This document shows, in pieces, positions 47,072 through 58,858 of a DNA stretch of 64,000 nt (within the stretch, counting starts at the first letter, position 1; every line of letters starts with the position of its first letter). Made by a program: the position numbers and the translations under genes. The notes beneath the pieces are model-generated. The model was not told the DNA's origin and did not search any database. It was given only the letters and a program-made list of their open reading frames with translations. Source of the stretch: Bradyrhizobium sp. JYMT SZCCT0180 (lineage in GTDB: Bacteria > Pseudomonadota > Alphaproteobacteria > Rhizobiales > Xanthobacteraceae); contig NZ_JAFCLZ010000004.1 in the NCBI RefSeq assembly GCF_018130165.1, positions 124,001-188,000 of the forward strand, in the 5' to 3' direction.

Positions 47072-47578
47072 TCAGCGCTTCTTGCGCAGCCGCACGACCA
47101 TGTCGACGCGGGCGATTTCGTAGCCTTCGGGCACGTCCGGCATCCGCGACAGCACCAGATGCGGATCGGGAATGTCGACCAGCTCGTGGTTGTTCTCGAG
47201 ATAGAAGTGGTGATGCGCCGTCACGTTGGTGTCGAAATAGGTCTTGGTGCCGTCAACGCTGACCTGGCGCAGCAGGCCGGCATCGGTGAGCTGGTTGAGG
47301 GTGTTGTAGACGGTGGCGAGCGAGACCGGCACCTTGGCCAGCGTCGCTTCCTCGTACAGCATTTCAGCGGTCAGATGCCGCGCGCCCTTGCCGAACAGCA
47401 GCCAGCCGAGCGCCATGCGCTGGCGGGTCGGCCGCAGGCCGGCAGCTTGCAGCATTTCGTTGACGTCATGCCAGGGACAGCCGGTCAACGCCGGTTGATG
47501 TCCGGCGGCACGGGCGGCCGGATCCATCGCAGCTAGGTCAGCGGCGTCGTCGTTCACAGTCGAGACCTGGTCGTTCAT
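47072..47578 (-). CDS. irr: Iron response regulator Irr (Fur family)
   Basis: A 168-aa haem-sensing global regulator of iron and haem genes in rhizobia. It is stable and active under iron limitation and destroyed when haem binds. The heme regulatory motif GCPWH (Cys34) lies near the N terminus. The second haem site HHH is in TAHHHFYLENNHEL, and the winged helix is LRPTRQRMALGWLLF...SLATVYNTLNQLTDAGLL. The start MNDQVSTV was chosen since an upstream start at 47626 would run through the promoter palindrome. Divergent from fabA. Confidence 0.96.
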   Translation of the reverse strand: MNDQVSTVNDDAADLAAMDPAARAAGHQPALTGCPWHDVNEMLQAAGLRPTRQRMALGWLLFGKGARHLTAEMLYEEATLAKVPVSLATVYNTLNQLTDAGLLRQVSVDGTKTYFDTNVTAHHHFYLENNHELVDIPDPHLVLSRMPDVPEGYEIARVDMVVRLRKKR

Positions 47579-47912
47579 TTCCACTTCGGTACCACGCTGA
47601 CAAACTTGGGCAATAATCTTGCCCAATATAAAAGGAAATCCTTTAGATGCAAGTTTTTCGCAACTAGAACGATCCCAAGGTTAAGGCGGAACCCACGAAG
47701 GGACATGGTGTTTTTAGCCCGTATCCAGTGCTTTGCCGCCCGCCAAGGCCTATGTTACAGAGCGCGCGGACCACATATGCATATTCGGCAGGGACATTTG
47801 CCGGTGGCACCCTAAGTAGCGCCAATTTGCGGGAAACGGTCATTCTCCCGCGGGAAACCGGTCCGGTTCGCTCGAAAGCGCTCCATCGGGACATCTTAGA
47901 GAGGCTGAAACG
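47579..47912. other. 334-bp irr-fabA divergent regulatory region
   Basis: No coding frame of its own is visible. The irr-proximal part holds a promoter and a palindrome (47606-47652). The fabA-proximal part contains GC-rich DNA with repeated CGGGAAAC/CCGG words and ends in the fabA ribosome-binding site (GAGAGGCTGAAACG). No second clear promoter was identified. Confidence 0.6.
47606..47652 (-). promoter_or_regulatory. irr promoter with overlapping palindromic operator
   Basis: On the minus strand, TTGCAT (47647-47652) and TATATT (47625-47630) are spaced by 16 nt, a good housekeeping promoter. A perfect dyad, TTGGGCAA / TTGCCCAA around a 5-nt centre (47606-47626), overlaps the -10 edge and the expected start point. 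The spacer holds another dyad (AAAGGA / TCCTTT). This is an ideal site for autoregulation; the binding protein is not shown. Confidence 0.65.
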
Positions 47913-48440
47913 ATGCTGGATCGCCGCGGCGGTTACGAATACGAGGATTTGCTGGCCTGCGGCCGTGGCGAGCTGTTCGGCCCGGGAAATGCGCAATTGC
48001 CGCTGCCGCCGATGCTGATGTTCGACCGCATCACCGAAATTTCCGAAACCGGCGGGGAATACGGCAAGGGCATCGTTCGCGCCGAACTTGACGTGAACCC
48101 GGACCTCTGGTTCTTCGGCTGCCATTTCAAGGGCGATCCGGTGATGCCGGGCTGTCTCGGCCTCGACGCGCTGTGGCAGATGGTCGGCTTTTATCTCGGC
48201 TGGACCGGCGGCGAGGGCCGCGGCCGGGCGTTGGGCCTCGGCGAACTGAAGTTCTCCGGTCAAGTGATGCCGAACGTCCGCAAGATTGTGTACAACGTCG
48301 ATATCAAGCGCGTGATGCGTCTAAAGCTCTGGCTGGGCATCGCCGACGGCTGGCTTTCGGCCGACGGCGAGATTATCTATCGCGCGAAGGATCTGAGGGT
48401 GGGGCTGTTAAAGCAGGGTGCCGCATTGCCGGGAGCGTAG
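47913..48440 (+). CDS. fabA: 3-hydroxydecanoyl-[ACP] dehydratase/isomerase FabA
   Basis: A 175-aa enzyme that dehydrates beta-hydroxydecanoyl-ACP and isomerizes the product to the cis-3 isomer, the branch point of unsaturated fatty acid synthesis. The active-site His is in [23 protein letters not shown], with the catalytic Asp in [30 protein letters not shown] is the FabA N-terminal signature. fabB follows after 79 bp, so they form an operon. Divergent from irr. Confidence 0.97.
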   Translation: MLDRRGGYEYEDLLACGRGELFGPGNAQLPLPPMLMFDRITEISETGGEYGKGIVRAELDVNPDLWFFGCHFKGDPVMPGCLGLDALWQMVGFYLGWTGGEGRGRALGLGELKFSGQVMPNVRKIVYNVDIKRVMRLKLWLGIADGWLSADGEIIYRAKDLRVGLLKQGAALPGA

Positions 48441-48519
48441 GTTACCGGCTCTGCAATAAGGCGGCATTCGGTTTGACGGCGGCCATCACACAAAACGCAA
48501 ACGACAGGACGAGGCGATC

Positions 48520-49743
48520 ATGAGGCGGGTTGTCATCACGGGGATGGGCATCGTCTCATCCATCGGAAATAACACCCAGGAAGTGCTTGCGAGCCTTCAT
48601 GAGGCAAAATCCGGGATCACGCGCGCGGAAAAATACGCCGAGCTCGGCTTCCGCTCGCAGGTGCAGGGCGCTCCGTCCATCAATCCCGCCGATGTCATCG
48701 ACCGGCGCGCGATGCGCTTCCTCGGCGAGGGCGCGGCGTGGAATCACATCGCGATGGAGCAGGCGATCCAGGATTCCGGTCTCGGCCCGACCGAAGTTTC
48801 CGACGTCCGCACCGGCATCATTATGGGCTCCGGCGGACCGTCCGCGCGCACCATCGTCGAAGCGGCCGATATCACCAGGACCAAGGGTCCCAAGCGCGTG
48901 GGGCCGTTCGCGGTGCCGAAGGCGATGTCGTCGACCGCCTCAGCCACGCTGGCGACCTGGTTCAAGATCAAGGGCGTGAACTATTCGATCTCGTCGGCCT
49001 GCGCGACTTCCAACCATTGCATCGGCAATGCCTATGAGACGATCCAGATCGGCAAGCAGGATGTGATCTTCGCCGGCGGCTGCGAGGAACTCGACTGGTC
49101 GCTGTCGGTGCTGTTCGACGCCATGGGCGCGATGTCCTCGAAATACAACGCCACGCCCGCCACCGCGTCGCGTCCCTATGACGTCAGCCGCGACGGATTC
49201 GTCATTGCGGGCGGCGCCGGCGTGGTGGTGCTGGAAGAACTCGAGCATGCCAAAGCGCGCGGCGCGCGCATCTATGCCGAAGTGGTCGGCTATGGCGCAA
49301 CGTCTGACGGCTACGACATGGTGGCACCGTCGGGCGAAGGCGCCGAGCGCTGCATGCGGATGGCGATGGAGACCGTGAAGACGCCGATCGACTACATCAA
49401 TCCGCACGCCACCTCGACGCCCGCCGGCGATCCGCCGGAAATCGAGGCGATCCGCAGGGTGTTCGGCACCGGCGAAAAATGCCCGCCGATCTCGGCGACC
49501 AAGGCGCTGACCGGACATTCGCTCGGTGCCACCGGCGTCCAGGAAGCGATCTATTCGCTGCTGATGATGAACAACGGTTTCGTGTGCGAGAGCGCCAACA
49601 TCACCGAGCTCGACCCGGTGTTTGCCGACATGCCGATCGTGCGCAAGCGCATCGACAACGCCAAGCTCGGCACCGTGCTGTCGAACTCGTTCGGCTTCGG
49701 CGGCACCAACGCCACGCTGGTGTTCAAGCGCATGGATGCGTGA
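48520..49743 (+). CDS. fabB: 3-oxoacyl-[ACP] synthase I FabB
   Basis: A 407-aa condensing enzyme needed to elongate unsaturated acyl-ACP made by FabA. The nucleophile Cys is in [16 protein letters not shown], and the two His are in [12 protein letters not shown] and [13 protein letters not shown], giving the Cys-His-His triad. [11 protein letters not shown] closes the fold. GAGG lies just upstream of the ATG. The fabI that often follows in rhizobia is not present here; an interspersed repeat and an opposite-strand GST gene come next. Confidence 0.97.
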   Translation: MRRVVITGMGIVSSIGNNTQEVLASLHEAKSGITRAEKYAELGFRSQVQGAPSINPADVIDRRAMRFLGEGAAWNHIAMEQAIQDSGLGPTEVSDVRTGIIMGSGGPSARTIVEAADITRTKGPKRVGPFAVPKAMSSTASATLATWFKIKGVNYSISSACATSNHCIGNAYETIQIGKQDVIFAGGCEELDWSLSVLFDAMGAMSSKYNATPATASRPYDVSRDGFVIAGGAGVVVLEELEHAKARGARIYAEVVGYGATSDGYDMVAPSGEGAERCMRMAMETVKTPIDYINPHATSTPAGDPPEIEAIRRVFGTGEKCPPISATKALTGHSLGATGVQEAIYSLLMMNNGFVCESANITELDPVFADMPIVRKRIDNAKLGTVLSNSFGFGGTNATLVFKRMDA

Positions 49744-49758
49744 CCCCAAGCGCGGGTA

Positions 49759-49857
49759 CGTAGGGTGGGCAAAGCGGAGCGTGCCCACCGTTCAAGCCAA
49801 CGTTCTATCGATAGATGGTGGGCACGGCGCGAAGGCGCGCCTTTGCCCACCCTACGA
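49759..49857. repeat. MITE-like element with CGTAGGGTGGGCAAAG terminal inverted repeats, copy 2
   Basis: Left arm 49759-49789 and right arm 49817-49857 are inverted copies nearly identical to those at 20896-21059, here around a 27-bp centre. It lies between convergent fabB and the GST gene and may also end their transcripts. Confidence 0.87.
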
Positions 49858-49886
49858 CATTTGCCGGTGACGAGAGCCGTGAACGT

Positions 49887-50483
49887 TCAACCAGCCGCAA
49901 TCTTCTCGGCGCGCTGGAACGCCGGCCGCGCCGCGCATCGATCGATGTAGGCGTCGAACGAGGGGCGTGACGGCACCATCTTGAACAGCCGCACGGCGAA
50001 ATTCAGCCCGGAGCCAATGATGATGTCGGCTGCGGAAAAATTGTCACCGAGAATCCACGGACCTTTCTCCAGCGCGTTGTCGAGCACGTCGATCACGCGT
50101 TGCGAATCGCCCCAGCCGGCCGCGACCGGATTCATCTCGATCTTGGTCGCGAGCTGCACGATCGCAGGCTCGATACAACCGGGGCTGAAGAACAGCCAGT
50201 AGAGATACTTTGCGCGCAGCGGATCTCCGAGCTTCGGCGCCAGCTTCGCTTCCGGATAGCGCTCGGCGACATAGGCCGCGATCGCGGCGGCCTCGGCAAG
50301 CGTGGCCTCGCCATCACGGAGCGCCGGCACCTTGCCCATCGGATTGATCGCCAGATATTCGAGCTTGCGCTGTGCGCCGGTCGAGATGTCCGTCAGCACG
50401 CGTTCATAGGGTTGCCCGGTCTCTTCGAACAGCCACAGCGAGGAAAACGAACGCGAACGGGGCGACCAATAAAGCTGCATCAT
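49887..50483 (-). CDS. Glutathione S-transferase family protein
   Basis: A 198-aa two-domain protein. The thioredoxin-like N-terminal domain has LYWSPRSRSFSSLWLFEETG and NPMGKVPALRDGEATLAEAAAIAAYVAERYP, with the cis-Pro and the glutathione-gripping E-A/S turn. The all-helical C-terminal domain has GDNFSAADIIIGSGLNFAVRLF, with the N-capping box of GSTs. The first of two ATGs was chosen from the AAAGG spacing. Its partner substrates are unknown. It neighbours oxyR-katG, so an oxidative-stress role is plausible. Confidence 0.88.
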   Translation of the reverse strand: MMQLYWSPRSRSFSSLWLFEETGQPYERVLTDISTGAQRKLEYLAINPMGKVPALRDGEATLAEAAAIAAYVAERYPEAKLAPKLGDPLRAKYLYWLFFSPGCIEPAIVQLATKIEMNPVAAGWGDSQRVIDVLDNALEKGPWILGDNFSAADIIIGSGLNFAVRLFKMVPSRPSFDAYIDRCAARPAFQRAEKIAAG

Positions 50484-50734
50484 GGCGGAACCTTTCATCG
50501 GCGGGGGCGGACAATGCCATCTTCATTGCGCGTCTGACGCGAATTGGCAACGCACTACGCCTAGGACGAACGGTTCAACGTCGAGCGATATGTTGGTCAA
50601 CTTTATTTCGGGCGGTCGACTGGCCGGCGATTTCGGGCGAATCAGGAGAGCCACTGCTCAATTGTCTTTGAGGTAGTTGGGCGGCAGGAGGCACGGCTAG
50701 CAAAAATTAAGCGCGGCCGTGAGGCCTTCGCTCA

Positions 50735-51670
50735 TCACGCCCGCGATTTTCTCGGCGAGGCTTTTGCCTTGCGCTGTTCGCGCAGGGCGTCGGCGGCGAG
50801 GCAGACCACTTCCGAGATTTGCTGCAGCTGTGCGGCCAGCGGGCTGGTCTTGCGCCAGACCATGCCGATGGTCCGCGACGGTTGCGGATTAGAGAACCGC
50901 GCGACCGAGACCTGTGCCGAGCGGGTTTCCACCGTGACCGCCATTTCCGGAATCAGGGTGACGCCGATGCCGGCGCCGACCATCTGAACCAGCGTCGACA
51001 GCGAGCTTGCGTCCAGCACCTCGCGCGGCGGCGACTGCATGTTGCAGAACGACAGCGCCTGGTCGCGGAAACAATGTCCCTCTTCGAGCAGCAATAGCCG
51101 CATCTCGCGCAGCGTCTCGTGGCTCGGCACCGGCGTGCCCTCGTCCTCGCCCGGCCGCACCAAGAGGAAGTTCTCGGAAAAGCACGCGACCTCGGTCAGC
51201 GATGGCTCCGATACCGGCAATGCCACGATCGCCGTATCGAGCCGGCCCTCCACGACCTCCTTGATCAGCTTCGGCGTCAGCGTCTCGCGCACGTGGATGT
51301 CGAGTTCCGGATGCATGCGCGCGAGGTTCTCGATCACTTTCGGCAACAGATAAGGCGCGATCGTCGGGATCATGCCGATGCGCAGCCGTCCGGCAAGCCG
51401 GTCCTGCGCCGCGCGCGCGAAGTCGCCGAGTTCATCGACCGAGCGCAGGATGTCGCGGACACGCTGGACGATCTCTTCGCCGAATTCCGTCAGCGTGATC
51501 TGTCGCGCGCTTCGTTCCAGCAGCGCGCCGCCGAGCGCTTGCTCCATTTCCTTGATTTGCATCGACAGGGCCGGCTGCGAGATCGAGCAGGCTTCCGCCG
51601 CGCGCCCGAAATGGCCGTGACGGGCCAGCGCATCAAAATAGCGGAGCTGTCTGAGCGTCATCTGGATCAT
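50735..51670 (-). CDS. oxyR: Hydrogen peroxide-inducible regulator OxyR
   Basis: A 311-aa LysR-family peroxide sensor. The winged helix is near residues 5-65 (RQLRYFDALARHGHFGRAAEACSISQPAL in part). The redox pair is Cys200 and Cys209 in EEGHCFRDQALSFCNM, matching the disulfide-forming Cys199/Cys208 of E. coli. It is divergent from katG across a 103-bp region, the classical arrangement. The start is MIQM or the ATG three codons later (MTLRQLRYF). Confidence 0.95.
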   Translation of the reverse strand: MIQMTLRQLRYFDALARHGHFGRAAEACSISQPALSMQIKEMEQALGGALLERSARQITLTEFGEEIVQRVRDILRSVDELGDFARAAQDRLAGRLRIGMIPTIAPYLLPKVIENLARMHPELDIHVRETLTPKLIKEVVEGRLDTAIVALPVSEPSLTEVACFSENFLLVRPGEDEGTPVPSHETLREMRLLLLEEGHCFRDQALSFCNMQSPPREVLDASSLSTLVQMVGAGIGVTLIPEMAVTVETRSAQVSVARFSNPQPSRTIGMVWRKTSPLAAQLQQISEVVCLAADALREQRKAKASPRKSRA

Positions 51671-51677
51671 CAGAATA

Positions 51678-51700
51678 TCTTATCGGTTCGATCATTAAAA
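51678..51700. promoter_or_regulatory. Candidate OxyR site in the oxyR-katG intergenic region
   Basis: ATCG-GTT-CGAT (51682-51692) with flanking TATCT and ATTA forms an imperfect dyad just upstream of oxyR and about 80 bp upstream of katG. The position fits a shared operator. The ATAG-N7-CTAT spacing of the E. coli consensus is not clearly met. Confidence 0.4.
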
Positions 51701-51731
51701 TCAACTTCCCCTGATGGAAAGCGGCTCTTAG

Positions 51732-53912
<2,181 letters not shown>

Positions 53913-53946
53913 TCACCTGAGCGCTGGACCAACGCAACACTGACAA

Positions 53947-53974
53947 AAAAGGGCGGCTCACGAGCCGCCCTTTT
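53947..53974. terminator. Bidirectional terminator between katG and sod
   Basis: A 12-bp stem AAAAGGGCGGCT / AGCCGCCCTTTT with a 4-nt loop, T-rich on both strands, between convergent katG and sod. Confidence 0.92.
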
Positions 53975-53996
53975 ACTTTTGGAATGAACGGCGCAA

Positions 53997-54749
53997 TCAA
54001 ACGCCGAGCGTACCGGCCTTCGCCGCCGCATAGCGCTCCGCGATCTTGGCCCAGTTCACCGTGTTCCACCACGCCTTGAGATAATCGGCGCGGCGGTTCT
54101 GGTAGTTGAGATAATAGGCGTGCTCCCAGACGTCGTTGCCGAGCAGTGCGCGCTTGCCGTCCATGATCGGACTGTCCTGGTTGGGGCGGGTTTCGATCGC
54201 AAGCTTGCCGTCCTTGGCAACGGTCACGAACACCCAGCCGGAGCCGAACTGACGTCCGCCGGCAGCGTTAAAGTCGTTCTGGAATTTTTCCAGGCCGCCG
54301 AGGTCCTTGTCGATCGCGGCCAGCACCTCGCCTTCCGGCTTGCCGCCGCCCGGGGCCATGGTTTCCCAGAACATGGTGTGGTTGGCATGGCCGCCGAGAT
54401 TGTTGCGCACGCCGAATTTGATGTCGTCGTTCAGGGCGTTCAGATTGCCGAGAATATCCGTCACCTTGCTGGTGCCGAGCTGCGGATTGGTCTTGGCGAG
54501 GGTGTTCAGGTTGTTGACGTAAGCGGCATGGTGCCGGCCGTGGTGGATTTCCATGGTCTTGGCATCGATATGCGGCTCAAGCGCGTTGAAGGCGTAAGGG
54601 AGCGGCGGCAGCGTGAACGGACCTGCCGCGGCCGGGGCAGCCGCAGGTGCCGCGGCGGGCGCCTGGGCAAAGACGACACGCGGTGCCGCCGCGACGGCAA
54701 CGAGGCCGGCGGCGGCGCTGAAAAAATGACGGCGCGAAAGTGCGGACAT
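53997..54749 (-). CDS. Exported superoxide dismutase (Fe/Mn family)
   Basis: A 250-aa Fe/Mn superoxide dismutase with a twin-arginine signal peptide (SRRHFFSAAAGL, cleavage near VFAQA), then an Ala/Pro-rich linker of about 15 residues (repeated APAAAP). The four ligands are His in MEIHHGRHHAAYV, His in NLGGHANHTMFW, and Asp and His in VWEHAYYLNYQNRR. Metal preference is not certain from sequence; the enzyme should be exported folded with its metal. GGGAGAG precedes the ATG. It lies convergent to katG, forming an oxidative-stress group with oxyR. Confidence 0.95.
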   Translation of the reverse strand: MSALSRRHFFSAAAGLVAVAAAPRVVFAQAPAAAPAAAPAAAGPFTLPPLPYAFNALEPHIDAKTMEIHHGRHHAAYVNNLNTLAKTNPQLGTSKVTDILGNLNALNDDIKFGVRNNLGGHANHTMFWETMAPGGGKPEGEVLAAIDKDLGGLEKFQNDFNAAGGRQFGSGWVFVTVAKDGKLAIETRPNQDSPIMDGKRALLGNDVWEHAYYLNYQNRRADYLKAWWNTVNWAKIAERYAAAKAGTLGV

Positions 54750-54903
54750 AAGTCTCTCCCTGCGTGACGAGCCTGTTGCTCGGTTCGGACGATCGTAACG
54801 GGTCCAGCTTCCAGCTGCGAAGTCAGCCCCATTCCGGTTTCATTTTAAATGGGTTAGGCGCTGCGGCGTAAGAGCGCATGATCACATCTGCGGCAAATAA
54901 AAA

Positions 54904-54923
54904 GGGCGGCTTTGCAGCCGCCC
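54904..54923 (-). terminator. Rho-independent terminator of the pnp operon
   Basis: GGGCGGCT and AGCCGCCC pair around a 4-nt loop. On the minus strand the stem is followed by a T run (TTTTTATT). It lies 27 nt beyond the pnp stop codon. Confidence 0.85.
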
Positions 54924-54949
54924 CTTTCTGATTTTCGATGTCGAGGCTC

Positions 54950-57109
54950 TTACTCGCCGGCCGCTTCGCGGGGCGCCGAGGCTTCCGCCGCCTTCTGCTT
55001 GGCTTCGAGGTCCTCGCCGGTCGCCTGATCGACCACCTTCATCGACAGCCGCGTCTTGCCGCGATCGTCGAAGCCGAGCAGCTTGACCTTGACCTTGTCG
55101 CCTTCCTTGACGACGTCGGAGGTCTTCTGCACCCGGGCCCCGGCGAGCTGGCTGATGTGGACGAGGCCGTCCTTGGCGCCGAAGAAGTTCACGAACGCGC
55201 CGAACTCCATCACCTTGACCACGGTGCCTTCGTAGATCTGGCCGATCTCCGGATCGGAGGCGATCGACTTGATCCACTTGATCGCGGCCTTCATCGCCTC
55301 GCCGTCGTTGGAGGCGACCTTCACGGTGCCGTCGTCCTCGATGTTGACCTTGGCGCCGGTCTTCTCGACGATCTCGCGGATCACCTTGCCGCCGGTGCCG
55401 ATCACTTCACGGATCTTGTCGGTCGGGATCTTGAAGGTCTCGATGCGCGGCGCGTATTCGCCGAGCTCGGCGCGGGCATTGGTGAGCGCCTTCGACATTT
55501 CGCCGAGGATGTGGATACGCCCATCCTTGGCCTGGCCGAGTGCGACCTTCATGATCTCCTCGGTGATGCCCTCGATCTTGATGTCCATCTGCAGCGAGGT
55601 GATGCCCTGGTCGGTGCCGGCCACCTTGAAGTCCATGTCGCCGAGATGATCCTCGTCACCGAGAATGTCGGACAGGACCGCAAAGCGCGAACCCTCCAGG
55701 ATCAGGCCCATCGCGATACCCGCGGTCGGCCGCTTCAGGGGAACGCCCGCATCCATCAGCGCCAGCGAGGCGCCGCAGACCGACGCCATCGACGACGATC
55801 CGTTGGATTCGGTGATCTCGGAAACCACGCGCACCGTGTAGGGGAATTCGTGGTGCGGCGGCAGGACCGGATGGATCGCGCGCCAGGCGAGCTTGCCGTG
55901 GCCGATTTCGCGGCGCTTGGTGCCGCCGAGGCGTCCGGTTTCACCCACCGAGTAGGGAGGGAAGTTGTAGTGCAGCAGGAACTGCTCCTTGTAGGTCCCT
56001 GACAGCGAGTCGATGTACTGCTCGTCTTCGCCGGTGCCGAGCGTGGTCACGACCATCGCCTGGGTTTCACCGCGGGTGAACAGCGCCGAACCGTGGGCGC
56101 GCGGCAGCACGCCGACTTCGGCGATGATGCTGCGCACGGTCTTGGAATCGCGGCCGTCGATGCGCTTGCCGGTGTCGAGGATGTTCCAGCGGACGATCTT
56201 GGATTCGAGTTCCTTGAACACGCCGGCGATGCGCAGCTTGTCGTATTGCGGCTCCTGCCCTTCCGGGAAGTAGTGAGCCATCACCTTTTCCTTGGCCTTG
56301 CCGACCGCCGCGTAGCGGTCCTGCTTGATCGGGATCGCGTAGGCCGAGCGCAGCTCCTGCTCGATCAGGCCGAGCATTTCCTTCTCGAGCGCGCTCTCGT
56401 CGACGACCTTGACTTCGCGCGGCTCTTTCGCGGCCTTCTCGGCGAGCTCGATGATCGCCTTGATCACCGGCTGGAAGTGGCGGTGTCCGAACATCACCGC
56501 ACCGAGCATGATGTCTTCGTTGAGTTCCTTGGCTTCCGATTCCACCATCAGCACGGCGTCGGCGGTGCCGGCGACGACCAGATCGAGCTGGGTCTCGAGC
56601 ATTTCGTCGAGCGTCGGGTTGAGCACATATTCGTCGTTGGCGAAGCCGACGCGGGCCGCACCGATCGGGCCCTTGAACGGCGCGCCCGAGATCGTCAGCG
56701 CCGCGGAGGCCGCGACCAGCGCCAGAATGTCGGGATCGTTCTCCATGTCATGCGACAGCACGGTGACGATGACCTGGGTTTCATTGCGCCAGCCATCGAC
56801 GAACAGCGGACGGATCGGACGGTCGATCAGGCGGGAGACCAGGGTCTCCTTTTCGGTCGGCCGGCCCTCGCGCTTGAAATAGCCGCCGGGAATGCGGCCC
56901 GCGGCATAGGTCTTTTCCTGGTAGTCGACGGTCAGCGGCAGGAAGTCGACGCCTTCGCGCGGGTTCTTGGCCGCGACGACCGTGGCGAGCACGATGGTCT
57001 CGCCATAGGTCGCCAATACGGCGCCGTCGGCCTGACGGGCGATCTTTCCGGTTTCAAGCTTGAGGGGACGTCCACCCCAGTCGATCTCGACTGAATGAGC
57101 ATTAAACAT
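54950..57109 (-). CDS. pnp: Polynucleotide phosphorylase
   Basis: A 719-aa 3'-5' phosphorolytic exoribonuclease and degradosome component. Two RNase PH domains are separated by a helical linker. The second holds the catalytic [15 protein letters not shown] block. A KH domain ([22 protein letters not shown], about residue 555) and an S1 domain ([30 protein letters not shown], about 620) follow, and then an Ala/Glu tail. The start at [13 protein letters not shown] matches the family; an in-frame ATG at 57124 is possible. It lies downstream of rpsO. Confidence 0.97.
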   Translation of the reverse strand: MFNAHSVEIDWGGRPLKLETGKIARQADGAVLATYGETIVLATVVAAKNPREGVDFLPLTVDYQEKTYAAGRIPGGYFKREGRPTEKETLVSRLIDRPIRPLFVDGWRNETQVIVTVLSHDMENDPDILALVAASAALTISGAPFKGPIGAARVGFANDEYVLNPTLDEMLETQLDLVVAGTADAVLMVESEAKELNEDIMLGAVMFGHRHFQPVIKAIIELAEKAAKEPREVKVVDESALEKEMLGLIEQELRSAYAIPIKQDRYAAVGKAKEKVMAHYFPEGQEPQYDKLRIAGVFKELESKIVRWNILDTGKRIDGRDSKTVRSIIAEVGVLPRAHGSALFTRGETQAMVVTTLGTGEDEQYIDSLSGTYKEQFLLHYNFPPYSVGETGRLGGTKRREIGHGKLAWRAIHPVLPPHHEFPYTVRVVSEITESNGSSSMASVCGASLALMDAGVPLKRPTAGIAMGLILEGSRFAVLSDILGDEDHLGDMDFKVAGTDQGITSLQMDIKIEGITEEIMKVALGQAKDGRIHILGEMSKALTNARAELGEYAPRIETFKIPTDKIREVIGTGGKVIREIVEKTGAKVNIEDDGTVKVASNDGEAMKAAIKWIKSIASDPEIGQIYEGTVVKVMEFGAFVNFFGAKDGLVHISQLAGARVQKTSDVVKEGDKVKVKLLGFDDRGKTRLSMKVVDQATGEDLEAKQKAAEASAPREAAGE

Positions 57110-57323
57110 TTCGATTTCTTTCATGGTTTCGCGAAAGCAGGGGCGCCTGAAACACAAAGACCATGCGCAAGATTGCGAGACACTGATCGCAACAAATGAT
57201 CAGCATCCGGCGATCCTGCCATGGTCTTTATATTTCGGATGGCGTCCATCCTCTCGGTAGTCTGGGCACCTTGCCCTGCCCAGCGGCCGGATTGCTGCTG
57301 GACGTCTATCGGACATGAGTTTC

Positions 57324-57362
57324 ATCATGCCCTTGCGCATGATCGTCTCCGAGAATTCGGAG
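57324..57362 (-). promoter_or_regulatory. Two adjacent hairpins in the pnp leader
   Basis: ATCATGC / GCATGAT around 6 nt (57324-57343) and CTCCGA / TCGGAG around 4 nt (57347-57362) lie 3 nt apart. In E. coli, pnp is autoregulated through an RNase III-cleaved stem in the same interval. A similar role here is inferred from position only. Confidence 0.4.
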
Positions 57363-57388
57363 TCCGGTTTCTTCCGGAAGACCATACG

Positions 57389-57413
57389 AAAACGCGCGCA
57401 ACAGGCGCGCGCG
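57389..57413 (-). terminator. Terminator after rpsO
   Basis: On the minus strand, a CGCGCGC/GCGCGCG stem (57393-57399 with 57407-57413) and a 7-nt loop are followed by TTTT. It lies 13 nt beyond the rpsO stop. It may be partly read through to give pnp expression. Confidence 0.75.
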
Positions 57414-57425
57414 TACTCTCTTATA

Positions 57426-57695
57426 TCAACGACGAATGTTGTGCTTTTCGAGCAGCGCCTTGTAACGCGCCTCGTCCTTCTTCTTGATGTAGTCGAGAAG
57501 GGAGCGGCGGGTCGACACGAGCTTCAACAGGCCGCGGCGTGAATGATTGTCCTTCACGTGGGTCTTGAAGTGGCCGGTGAGGTTAGTGATGCGTTCCGAC
57601 AGGATCGCAACCTGAACCTCGGGCGAGCCGGTGTCGCCGGCCTTGTTGGCATTCGTCTTGATGACTTCCGCTTTGCGTTCGGCGGTAATCGACAT
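57426..57695 (-). CDS. rpsO: 30S ribosomal protein S15
   Basis: An 89-aa primary 16S rRNA-binding protein of the small-subunit platform. [11 protein letters not shown] opens the protein, and [52 protein letters not shown] is the complete S15 signature region (positions about 20-75). The ATG gives the standard length; a TTG two codons earlier is less likely. It starts 2 nt after the truB stop, so translation is probably coupled. Confidence 0.98.
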   Translation of the reverse strand: MSITAERKAEVIKTNANKAGDTGSPEVQVAILSERITNLTGHFKTHVKDNHSRRGLLKLVSTRRSLLDYIKKKDEARYKALLEKHNIRR

Positions 57696-57697
57696 CG

Positions 57698-58858
57698 TCA
57701 AACTTTCTCATCGTTACGACCGGAACTGGCAGTCAGTCCGGTCAGGTTGAACACACGCTTGGGGATGAGTTCGCCATTGCCAATTTCGGCGAGGGCCAGA
57801 AGCCGGCCTGCCACCGTGACATAGACTGTGCCGCTACAATTGGGCGCATCCCGTCCGCGCAACAAAACGGCCTGGCCCCGGTGGAGCCTTGCCGCATCAG
57901 CCCGTGTGACGGCCAGTGCCGGGATGTCGTCCAGCGCGGTCTCAACGGGCAAAAGCGCGTCGGCGAGGCTGCCCTCGCCCGACGCGGCTCTATTACACAA
58001 AGCCTCCAACTGTTCCAGCGGAATCATGTCCGCTTCGCGGAATGGACCGACCAGGGTCCGCCGCAAGGCGCTGATATGGCCGAAACAGCCCAGAATCCGG
58101 CCGATATCGCGGGCCAGCGCCCGGACATAGGTTCCCTTGCCGCACTCGGCCTCGAACACGGATTGGCCGTTATCCCCATGTTCTACAAGGGTTAATTCGT
58201 GAATCTCGACCGGCCGCGGCTTCAGTTCGACGGTTTCGCCGTCTCTGGCCAGATCATAGGCACGTTCGCCCTGGACCTTGATCGCGGAATATTGCGGCGG
58301 AATCTGCTCAATCAGGCCAGTAAATTGCGGCAGCAGCGCCCGGATTGCCTCGGCAGAGGGCCTGACATCGCTGGTCCTGGTCGCCCGGCCCTCGGTGTCG
58401 TCGGTGTCGCGTTCCTCGCCCCAGCTCACGGTGAAGCGGTAGCGCTTGCGGCCGTCCATCACGAACGGGACCGTCTTGGTGGCTTCGCCCAGCGCGATCG
58501 GCAGGCCGCCGGAGGCGAGCGGGTCGAGGGTACCGGCATGGCCGGCGCGCTTGGCCTGGAACAGGCGCTTGAGCACGGCAACCGCGTGCGTCGAGGTCAT
58601 GCCGATCGGCTTGTCGAGAATCACCCAGCCATGGACGTCGCGCTTGTCGCGGCGCGGCTGATTGTTCTGGCGTTGCTTGCCCTGATGCTTCTGACGCGGA
58701 TCGTTATTGCCGCGACGCGTATCGTCGCCGCGCCGGACCTCTTCGCCAACGCGGCTGTTGCCGTCGTTGCGGGCCTCGGTAAAAATATTTTTTTCCGCGT
58801 CGTGCGATTCGGCATTTTCCGAAGCGATCACGCTGTTGGCAGTGGTCACAATCATCAC
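57698..58858 (-). CDS. truB: tRNA pseudouridine-55 synthase
   Basis: Makes pseudouridine 55 in the T-loop of tRNAs. The catalytic Asp is in [26 protein letters not shown], preceded by [32 protein letters not shown] and [20 protein letters not shown] are family blocks. At 386 aa it is long because of a charged, Gln/Arg/Asn-rich N-terminal extension of about 75 residues. Its start is set by overlap with the rbfA stop (ATGA). The extension may have an RNA-binding or localization role, which cannot be judged here. Confidence 0.95.
   Translation of the reverse strand: MMIVTTANSVIASENAESHDAEKNIFTEARNDGNSRVGEEVRRGDDTRRGNNDPRQKHQGKQRQNNQPRRDKRDVHGWVILDKPIGMTSTHAVAVLKRLFQAKRAGHAGTLDPLASGGLPIALGEATKTVPFVMDGRKRYRFTVSWGEERDTDDTEGRATRTSDVRPSAEAIRALLPQFTGLIEQIPPQYSAIKVQGERAYDLARDGETVELKPRPVEIHELTLVEHGDNGQSVFEAECGKGTYVRALARDIGRILGCFGHISALRRTLVGPFREADMIPLEQLEALCNRAASGEGSLADALLPVETALDDIPALAVTRADAARLHRGQAVLLRGRDAPNCSGTVYVTVAGRLLALAEIGNGELIPKRVFNLTGLTASSGRNDEKV

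Larger units (their letters stand above)
57110..57425 (-). other. 316-bp rpsO-pnp spacer with terminator and stacked hairpins
   Basis: No gene is visible. From rpsO toward pnp it holds the rpsO terminator (57389-57413) and two adjacent hairpins (57324-57343, 57347-57362). The rest is a plain 200-nt leader with no good frame. pnp may have its own promoter here, but none is obvious. Confidence 0.6.

Noticed and set aside
50499..50734. Short plus-strand frames (up to 64 codons) between the GST gene and oxyR
   Set aside because: No ribosome-binding site, no signal or motif. Treated as non-coding spacer.
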